From an uncultured Hymenobacter sp. (GTDB lineage: Bacteria; Bacteroidota; Bacteroidia; Cytophagales; Hymenobacteraceae): 19,793 nt of DNA. Below the pieces are notes generated by a model. That model was not told the origin of the DNA, searched no databases, and worked only from the letters and a program-made list of their open reading frames with translations. The stretch lies in assembly GCA_937871705.1 (NCBI GenBank), contig CALMOO010000495.1, forward strand, positions 7,295 to 27,087, written 5' to 3'. Of the stretch, positions 15,233-19,793 are shown piece after piece. Position 1 is the stretch's first letter, and the number at the start of each line of letters is the position of its first letter. The position numbers and the translations under genes were made by a program.

Positions 15233-15696
15233 GCTAAGCGACGTAGAATGGTGCGATTAAAAGAGCGCGCCGGGCGGGGGGTAGGGTGCGTGCCGCCTCC
15301 CCGCCACTCGCCCGTGACTACCCAATCTTCGAAATAAAGCAGCCACAGCGCGGCCCAGGGTAATAAGGTGCGCGATAAGCGCAGCTGCGGACGCCACTCG
15401 TGCTGCTTAGGGGTATATAGGCACAACCGCTCCGTTTTCTGACAGTAGAGGTGTTCAATGCGCCGGCCCGGAGCCAGCTGCTTTAGCGAGGGACCCAGCA
15501 CGTGAACCTGCGGCTCGTGGGCCAGGGACGGGTAGCTCACTTGCACTACGTAGCGTCGGCCCAGCGCCGTGGGCTGCAGCGGCCCTATCCACCGCAGCCC
15601 GTGCTGGTCAAGCTGCGTTTCGCCTTCCGGCCAGTCCACCCGCAGCGCGGCATACTGCTGCGCCAGCGTCAAGGGTCGTATTCCTTGGTAAGCCAT
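15229..15696 (-). CDS. cap2: Stand-alone E2-like (ubiquitin-conjugating fold) protein of type II-short CBASS
   Basis: A 155-aa protein with the pattern of bacterial E2-like CBASS proteins: a strand RRYVVQVSYPSLAHEPQVHV, then EHLYCQKTERLCLYTPKQHE, where Cys 92 (LCLY) is in the position of the E2 active-site cysteine and His 82 is nearby. The segment LLPWAALWLLYFEDWVVTGE and the following WRGGGTHP are the family's conserved helix and turn. Full Cap2 has an additional E1 adenylation domain, and type II systems usually also have the protease Cap3; both are missing here, as expected of the short form. It probably primes the cyclase by covalent attachment at the cyclase C-terminus. It lies 11 nt after the cyclase stop and overlaps cap5 by 4 nt. 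Confidence 0.84.
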   Translation of the reverse strand: MAYQGIRPLTLAQQYAALRVDWPEGETQLDQHGLRWIGPLQPTALGRRYVVQVSYPSLAHEPQVHVLGPSLKQLAPGRRIEHLYCQKTERLCLYTPKQHEWRPQLRLSRTLLPWAALWLLYFEDWVVTGEWRGGGTHPTPRPARSFNRTILRRLA

Positions 15697-15707
15697 GCGT
15701 AAGTGAA

Positions 15708-16919
15708 TTAAGCCCGACCAAAAAACGTGTTGCGAGCCAGCGGAATGCTGGCTACTGCCGGAGCGGCGGGCGCGGCAATGCTCAGGCGACCCTGCTGCCG
15801 CTGCTGGTTAAGCTGCTGCAACTGATTGCTAAACACCCGGTCTACCTCCGGCGCCCCCAGCGAATCGCGTAGCGATTTCTGCAACTCATCCTGGCCGTGC
15901 AGCTTCTCCAAGGTCTGCAAGTCGCGCTGCATGGCGTGGTGCCACTGCGTGAATACCAAATGGTACTGCGGCTCACTCCACTTGTCGGCAAAGTTCTCGC
16001 CGTCGTTGCTCGGGTTCTTCACCTGGTAGCAGCCTTTCCAGTCAGGCCCCTCAATAAAGCGGGGCATCAGGGTAATCACCGCGTTCATCAAGTCGAACTC
16101 CGAATCGTACTCGCCCAGCCCAACCGCCAGCTCGTAAGCGTGCGCCGCCAGCGTGGTAATGATGATGGAGATGGGGGCATAATCAGCCAGTCGAGGCTGC
16201 TTTTCCCGGAACGTATCGCGGTGGCGCTTCATCACCTGCACGGCGCGGCGCAGAACGCCGCGGTAAGCCTGCTGCTCGGGCAGGGGCTCCGTGGTGCCGA
16301 GGGCCACGTGGCGGGTTTCTGAAAACGATTTACTCAGGGTGGTAAACCGAGGCTTTAACTTGGCGATGTCCGTAAACCACTCGGCGTACCCCTTTGGGTG
16401 GGAGTCCTTCCAGATGGCAAGCTTACGGTCGGGCACATAGAGGCTACCTCGTAGGCAGGCCGGATTGCTCACCGCTGGCGTAATATCCAGGTGAAACTCA
16501 TTCGCGTAGCACAGGCGCACGCAGCGTTTCATGAGTTGCACCATATTGACGTAGTCGCCGTTGGCCCGTAAGCGGCCTAAAATCAACTCGTATACCTGCG
16601 CCTGCGTGTAGAGCTGCGGATGCGCCAGTTGCAGGTGGCTAATAAAGTCTACGTCGAACTCATCGCCGTGCAGCGGGCGTACGGTAGTACCCAGGGCAAA
16701 GGACCCCTGTCCAAACATGATGGGGTCCAGCGGCCCCAGTTTACTACAGCCCTGCAACCAGTTGCTGACGGAAGTATAGCGTTTCTTGGCTTCCTCGTAG
16801 CGTGAAGGAGGCATTTCCAATTCCTGGCCGAGGCGGTCGAAAATGGAATAAAGCGCCGTTTTGCGGGCGTGAGTTTCGGCCGGACTTTCCTTGACCGTTA
16901 AATAATCTAGATAAGACAT
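15708..16919 (-). CDS. CBASS CD-NTase (cyclic oligonucleotide cyclase)
   Basis: A 403-aa cGAS/DncV-like nucleotidyltransferase. The active site is clear: FGQGSFALGTTVRP with Gly 72-Ser 73, then DEFDVDFI with metal-binding Asp 89 and Asp 91, and a third acidic residue in EFHLDITPAV (Asp 145). The second half is the helical OAS1-C-like domain (KSFSETRHVALG onward). The last 40 residues are glutamine- and alanine-rich, probably disordered, and end in NTFFGRA; a flexible tail ending in a small residue is the expected conjugation site for the E2-like protein encoded next. It makes a second messenger upon infection that activates Cap5. The clade, and so the exact nucleotide, cannot be told by eye. 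It is the first gene of the operon; no convincing TAnnTTTG box is seen just upstream. Confidence 0.92.
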   Translation of the reverse strand: MSYLDYLTVKESPAETHARKTALYSIFDRLGQELEMPPSRYEEAKKRYTSVSNWLQGCSKLGPLDPIMFGQGSFALGTTVRPLHGDEFDVDFISHLQLAHPQLYTQAQVYELILGRLRANGDYVNMVQLMKRCVRLCYANEFHLDITPAVSNPACLRGSLYVPDRKLAIWKDSHPKGYAEWFTDIAKLKPRFTTLSKSFSETRHVALGTTEPLPEQQAYRGVLRRAVQVMKRHRDTFREKQPRLADYAPISIIITTLAAHAYELAVGLGEYDSEFDLMNAVITLMPRFIEGPDWKGCYQVKNPSNDGENFADKWSEPQYHLVFTQWHHAMQRDLQTLEKLHGQDELQKSLRDSLGAPEVDRVFSNQLQQLNQQRQQGRLSIAAPAAPAVASIPLARNTFFGRA

Positions 16920-17064
16920 AAAAGCGACGGGTTGTTACAGAGTGACTACTCATCCTGTCGCGCATGCAGCTGAAGCCACCGTGTTCCTGCCGTGCATAGG
17001 CATGGCAATGTAGGGCGGCTCCCAAAAGCCACCTGCGCAAAGGCAATAAGGGGGTGCCCACCCG

Positions 17065-17126
17065 GTAACGGGGGTGAGCAAAAACCCGGGCCTCGTAACA
17101 GGGCAAAGTCTTGTTCCGTAACGGGA
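17065..17126. repeat. Three short GTAACrGG direct repeats upstream of the mini-gene
   Basis: GTAACGGG at 17065-17072, GTAACAGG at 17095-17102 and GTAACGGG at 17118-17125, about 30 and 23 nt apart. The third is also the left arm of the palindrome over the promoter. Spaced repeats of this kind are often regulator binding sites; they could control the mini-gene to the right or the CBASS operon to the left. Confidence 0.4.
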
Positions 17127-17140
17127 AGCCGTTACCTTTG
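17111..17140 (+). promoter_or_regulatory. Promoter with overlapping palindromic operator for the mini-gene
   Basis: TTG at 17111-17113 and TACCTTTG at 17133-17140 are a textbook Bacteroidota -33/-7 pair with 19 nt between them. The perfect inverted repeat GTAACGG-GAAG-CCGTTAC (17118-17135) sits between the boxes and covers the first bases of the -7 box, the usual position for a repressor operator. Confidence 0.6.
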
Positions 17141-17169
17141 CACCCTCACTTAAAATAGGAAGAGAGAAG

Positions 17170-17217
17170 ATGCCGGGACACTACGCCCGGCCACGTAACT
17201 ACGGGTCCAATCGTTGA
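17170..17217 (+). CDS. 15-codon ORF in a self-contained short transcription unit
   Basis: An ATG nine nt after the Shine-Dalgarno-like AGGA (17157-17160) opens a frame for MPGHYARPRNYGSNR, then TGA. The peptide is basic and aromatic with no hydrophobic stretch, so it is not a typical membrane type I toxin or signal peptide. The unit has its own strong promoter, a palindromic operator and a strong terminator 15 nt after the stop, giving a predicted RNA of about 130 nt. The start codon lies beside a GCCGGG/CCCGGC hairpin (17172-17177 with 17186-17191) that could hide it. It may instead be a structured small RNA with an accidental ORF. I do not recognise the peptide. It is placed between CBASS and the Panacea-type antitoxin and converges with the latter. 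Confidence 0.4.
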   Translation: MPGHYARPRNYGSNR

Positions 17218-17232
17218 TTACTTTTCTCTTTG

Positions 17233-17272
17233 CCAGTCGTCGCGGCCTGCGATGATTGGTTTTTAGTTTTTT
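17233..17272 (+). terminator. Strong intrinsic terminator of the mini-gene
   Basis: CCAGTCGTCGC (17233-17243) pairs with GCGATGATTGG (17249-17259) over all 11 positions, with two G-U pairs, around the loop GGCCT. TTTTTAGTTTTTT follows at once (17260-17272). The T-run is only on the plus-strand side, so it ends plus-strand transcription. Confidence 0.75.
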
Positions 17273-17304
17273 ATAGTGCTAATCAGGGTTTTTTAGCGTG
17301 AAAA

Positions 17305-18357
17305 TTACTGGCCCAGCGGCAGCGATTGTAAATCGAAAGCGTAGGCTTGGTAGCTGATTCGTCCGTGCTGCGCATTGTTTTCCTGCCAGGCGCGCTCGGT
17401 ATGGCTTAAGTTTTCCAGTTCAACTCGAGTCTTGCGGCCCAGGCGATGAAACACCTGTTGGATAACCTGCCGCTCGGTATCGTTGAACACTTCCAGCCTG
17501 GCGGCTCGCGTGGCTTTATGCACGAGCACCGGGCTACCGTCTGAACTTTGTACCAGGCTGCTGTGAAAGCTGGCCTGTAGTAAGTCTTGCTGTACCATTT
17601 CCTGCAGACGCTGTCCGTATTCCTGCGGCACGGGGCCATGCTGAATAGCCCGGTAACGCTGGCCGGTAATAGCCCGACCGAACATGCGGTAATGCTGAAA
17701 GTCGCAGTAAAACAGTAGCTTTAGTAATTTTACTTTGAATAAATTATCTAAGTGTCCAAAAAAGTAAAGCACCAGCTCGGCAAACTTTTCCGGGCTTGGC
17801 ACCACGTAGCCAGTATATTGGTCTGGGTCAGTCTCGGCCGCGGAGAACGTGGGGGTTACAGTCAAGCCAGTAACCCGGCGCGGAGTCTGTGCGTCGAGCA
17901 ACGCATCAATGTGACGACGCAGCTTCTCATACTCAGTCGGCCGCAACTCCTCGCGCTTATCGCGCACAATGCCTAGAAACGTAACCGGGTCACTGGCAAG
18001 GCGCAAAATTTTGGCGTTTGAGGCGCTAGGCACCTCGCCGGCTTCGTAATTGCCGTACTGATTGGGGCCAATATCAAGCAGTAGCGCCATGCGAGCAGCC
18101 GTCAATCCGTAGCGCTCACGCATCCGAACAAGCTGTTCGGGAAACATGAATTGGTATTTTTCTCGATATTGGTTGTAGACCTGTGTGGCGTGCAATTCAT
18201 CCAGTGCCGGGGTGGTGAAGCGTTGTCGCGTTACCCGGCCTTCATAATAATAGCGAGTAAACGGAAATTGCTCCTTACGAAAGGTCTGCCTATCAGCTTC
18301 CTGACGCAGCATTGCCACATCATCTGGGGCAGGAGCAGGAATCTGAAACGTAAGCAT
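17305..18357 (-). CDS. Antitoxin-like protein: MqsA-type HTH plus SocA/Panacea (DUF4065) domain
   Basis: A 350-aa two-domain protein. Residues about 70-125 contain an MqsA/XRE-like helix-turn-helix (FPEQLVRMRERYGLTAARMA followed by GPNQYGNYEAGEVPSASN). The CxxC zinc finger that precedes this in MqsA is absent. Residues about 185-300 match the Panacea/SocA domain: KFAELVLYFFGHLDN, KLLKLLFYCDFQHYRMFGRA, YRAIQHGPVPQEYG. Panacea antitoxins neutralise many unrelated toxins encoded next to them, and the HTH normally represses its own promoter. Here no toxin gene is visible on either side: upstream is an AT-rich spacer and downstream is the convergent mini-gene. It may be an orphan, act as a transcription regulator of the island, or have lost its toxin. 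The palindrome near 18390 is its probable operator. Confidence 0.85.
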   Translation of the reverse strand: MLTFQIPAPAPDDVAMLRQEADRQTFRKEQFPFTRYYYEGRVTRQRFTTPALDELHATQVYNQYREKYQFMFPEQLVRMRERYGLTAARMALLLDIGPNQYGNYEAGEVPSASNAKILRLASDPVTFLGIVRDKREELRPTEYEKLRRHIDALLDAQTPRRVTGLTVTPTFSAAETDPDQYTGYVVPSPEKFAELVLYFFGHLDNLFKVKLLKLLFYCDFQHYRMFGRAITGQRYRAIQHGPVPQEYGQRLQEMVQQDLLQASFHSSLVQSSDGSPVLVHKATRAARLEVFNDTERQVIQQVFHRLGRKTRVELENLSHTERAWQENNAQHGRISYQAYAFDLQSLPLGQ

Positions 18358-18382
18358 ATGGTGGCTATATGGAGCAACTGCT

Positions 18383-18397
18383 AACCGACTATCGGTT
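18383..18397. promoter_or_regulatory. Palindromic operator upstream of the MqsA/Panacea gene
   Basis: AACCGA-CTA-TCGGTT, six perfect pairs around three bases, 26 nt before the ATG at 18357. Known MqsA-type regulators bind AACCT-N3-AGGTT-like palindromes, and this site keeps the outer AACC/GGTT. Autorepression by the encoded HTH protein is likely. Confidence 0.5.
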
Positions 18398-18427
18398 GCT
18401 ACAGGCTGTTCTTAATTGTGTACTTAA

Positions 18428-18454
18428 CAAAGATATGCAACTAATATTGACAAA
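18428..18454 (-). promoter_or_regulatory. Candidate promoter of the MqsA/Panacea gene
   Basis: On the minus strand TTTG (18454-18451) is followed after 15 nt by TATCTTTG (18435-18428), matching TAnnTTTG. The spacer is shorter than usual. The predicted transcript start is close to 18421, so the operator at 18383-18397 would lie just downstream of it, consistent with repression. Confidence 0.4.
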
Positions 18455-18892
18455 CATTCACTTTTTAGTGGATGTTATCTATTTTTAGAGGTATTATATT
18501 GAATATCAAATTGTTGTTTTCTTAATAATTTTAATAACACACCACATGATGTGAGAAAAAGCATACTTGTAGCATACTAGTTATAACGTTACCGGGCAAG
18601 CGCAATGAAAAATTATTGTATATTACCATGATATAATTCAACAAATGAAGTATTTCACCGCATTGCCAGCGGCTCTCCCGGAAGCGAGCGCCATGAGCTT
18701 CCATATAGGATGTTAAGAACGCAGCTCACCAAGAGCGTTTTTAACTCTGGGCCTGCCCGGAAGCCAATGCCCGAATGCAGGCCACAATCGTTGACTTGGA
18801 AAAGCAGATGGTCCGAATCGAGAGTTAGCCGCTGTTGTTACTTGCTGTTTACGAAGGTGGTTTAGTCCGAATGAGAAGTTGCTGTCCATAGC
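18455..18892. other. AT-rich spacer turning into decayed sequence
   Basis: Positions 18455-18650 are strongly AT-rich and hold no ORF; from about 18650 the base composition returns to GC-rich. A short plus-strand frame at 18760-18828 (EANARMQATIVDLEKQMVRI...) looks like the coiled-coil tail of some lost protein but lacks a start and has a stop just upstream at 18742-18744. No RNA gene was recognised. Confidence 0.45.
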
Positions 18893-19147
18893 TCAGGAGT
18901 AAGGCGTCCCAGTTGCTGAAAACTGCCATAGTGCCAACTGCTCGAATTGGCGATTCAGCGGGTCGTGGTACGCTTGGCGCCACTTTGGCGTTGAGAAGCG
19001 ACTGTCGATAAACTGATGTCAGGTCGGCTTCACCGCGTGAGGTGCCGAAATATTGCCGCGACTACTTTTTTCGTCAGGCCCGCGCGTTGGGCGGCTTGCC
19101 GAAAGTCGATGGGCTGGAGCCTTTTCTTCCGGCCGTTCAACGTCCGG
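18893..19147 (-). pseudogene. hipA: C-terminal remnant of a HipA-type kinase, cut by an IS3 element
   Basis: On the minus strand, from 19145, the frame reads TLNGRKKRLQPIDFRQAAQR then AGLTKKVVAAIFRHLTR to a stop at 19030-19032. This matches the HipA C-terminus pattern (LTLNGKKxxLxxxDF...GLxxKxxxNIFxR). After a frame change, minus-strand sequence down to the stop at 18893-18895 continues as FIDSRFSTPKWRQAYHDPLN, like the closing HipA helices (LIxxSFLxxxxxxxYxxLxxxR). The N-terminal kinase part is missing, replaced abruptly at about 19148 by the left end of the IS3 element. A frameshifted, truncated remnant is the best reading; the assignment rests on pattern memory and could be wrong. Confidence 0.48.
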
Positions 19148-19793
19148 TGAGGTGGTCGAGTAAAAACAGACAGTGGCACGTCTTAACTTCCACTGCTCAT
19201 GCCTGACAACAGTAACCCGAGCGGCTCGCTGCTGACCCGCAAGAAATACACGCTGGCTTTTAAAGCCGAGTGCGTGTGCCAAGTCGCTGCTGGGGCCCGG
19301 CAAACCGACGTAGGCGCCCAAGGCCTCTCGCCCGCTTTGCTGGGCCGCTGACAGCGCGAGGCGTTAGCCGAGGCCGTGGCCAGTAGCGCAGAGCGCGACG
19401 AGATTAAGCGCCTGCGCGCTGAGTTCAAACGCGTGGAGCAGGAGCGCGATATTTTAAAAAAGTCGTGGCCATCTTCTCCCAACCGTCTCATTTATGAGCC
19501 GTTACTAGTTTATCGAGCAGCTTGCTGCCACCGAGTTCATGCAGGTGCTTTGCCGCGTGCTAGAGGTTAGTGCCGCCGGCTATTATCAGTGGCTGAGCCG
19601 GGCAGCGCGTCAAACACCGGTTTGGGAACCTGCGGCCATCGTCGCCTTTTTTCGCCATGCCCAGCGCTATGGCACCCGGCGATTGCAGGCAGAATTACGT
19701 GCGGAAGGGCACGCTGTCGGGCGCTATGCCCTACGCAGCTTGCTACATCGCCGCAGCTTGCGGGCGCTCAGTACCCGGCCGCAGCGCCTACGC
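19148..19793 (+). mobile_element. IS3-family insertion sequence, left part (continues past the window)
   Basis: TGAGGTGGTCGAGTAAAAAC at 19148 has the TG-beginning, TGAGGTGG-like form of IS3-family left ends and lies 51 nt before the orfA start. The coding region carries several inactivating changes, listed under the gene entry. The right end lies outside the window, so target duplication cannot be checked. Confidence 0.6.
19199..19793 (+). pseudogene. IS3-family transposase orfA/orfB, degraded and partial
   Basis: orfA starts at 19199 with MPDNSNPSGSLLTRKKYTLA, the HTH_Tnp_1-type DNA-binding start. It meets TGA in LLGR-stop-QREALAEA, where intact relatives have Trp (LGRWQREA). It then runs on as the leucine-zipper-like RLRAEFKRVEQERDILKK. 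At AAAAAAG (19455-19461) the proper end VVAIFSQPSHL-stop is in the -1 frame, so either one base is lost or the family's slippery site is used. orfB starts at the ATG at 19494, overlapping that stop, as MSRY then TAG (19506-19508), where a sense codon (CAG?) is expected. It then stays open as FIEQLAATEFMQVLCRVLEV and GYYQWLSRAARQTP to the window edge, before the DDE catalytic region. Two nonsense changes make this copy inactive. Confidence 0.85.

Noticed and set aside
16744..17106. 120-codon minus-strand ORF upstream of and overlapping the CD-NTase start, considered as the missing toxin
   Set aside because: Its second half is the shifted frame of the cyclase gene, and the rest is low-information sequence without domain-like pattern.
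18760..18828. Short plus-strand frame EANARMQATIVDLEKQMVRI
   Set aside because: It looks like a coiled-coil tail of a lost regulator, but it is only 22 codons, with a stop just upstream and no start.
1..19793. CRISPR arrays, tRNA or rRNA genes, riboswitches
   Set aside because: No regularly spaced repeats, no tRNA-like cloverleaf with CCA or T-loop signature, and no rRNA-like sequence were seen in reading the window by eye.

Overview
The window looks like an accessory (defence and RiPP) island from a high-GC member of the Bacteroidota, most likely a Hymenobacter-like member of the Cytophagales. The clues are a secreted protein with a type IX secretion (T9SS type A) C-terminal sorting domain, a PorT-like outer-membrane barrel, and candidate promoters of the Bacteroidota form (TAnnTTTG at -7). 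The genus is inferred from the style of the proteins and was not tested by a search.

Layout. Positions 1-2212 hold two ordinary envelope or secretion genes (a YCF48-repeat T9SS cargo protein and an outer-membrane beta-barrel). Positions 2305-3606 are a mobile-element scar: a complete IS630-family transposase gene, then a 147-bp MITE-like element with perfect 17-bp inverted ends and 6-bp flanking direct repeats. Positions 3944-4510 hold a metallo-beta-lactamase-fold gene broken by an in-frame stop. Positions 4907-7091 are a first ATPase + HNH nuclease pair (Septu-like, PtuA/PtuB type), visibly AT-richer than its surroundings. Positions 7030-9891 on the minus strand are a compact RiPP operon: a 64-aa precursor ending in a YNR/HNR/HNR core, a radical SAM/SPASM maturase, a 2OG-Fe(II) oxygenase and an HExxH-type peptide hydroxylase. 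This matches what I recall as the YhhABC cyclophane family. A conserved gene of unknown function (10091-10630, minus) is divergent from a DUF2235/Tle1-like lipase (10681-11703, plus). A second, GC-rich ATPase + HNH pair follows (11854-13962). Facing it on the minus strand is a CBASS operon of the type II-short kind (CD-NTase, stand-alone E2-like protein, HNH-SAVED effector Cap5; 16919-14021). Next come a small self-contained transcription unit with a 15-codon ORF (about 17111-17272), an orphan MqsA-like HTH plus SocA/Panacea antitoxin (17305-18357), an AT-rich spacer, a decayed hipA C-terminus, and a decayed IS3-family element running off the right edge.

How it works together. At least three nucleic-acid-degrading abortive-type modules (two ATPase/HNH pairs and CBASS-Cap5) and toxin-antitoxin remnants are packed together with a peptide-modification cluster that has no transporter, protease or immunity gene in view. 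Decayed mobile elements bound both ends. The observations I rate highest are the tri-motif cyclophane RiPP with two chemically different hydroxylases, the two unlike ATPase/HNH modules on either side of it, the E2-only CBASS whose cyclase has a flexible tail ending in alanine, and the promoter-operator-mini-ORF-terminator unit between CBASS and the antitoxin.
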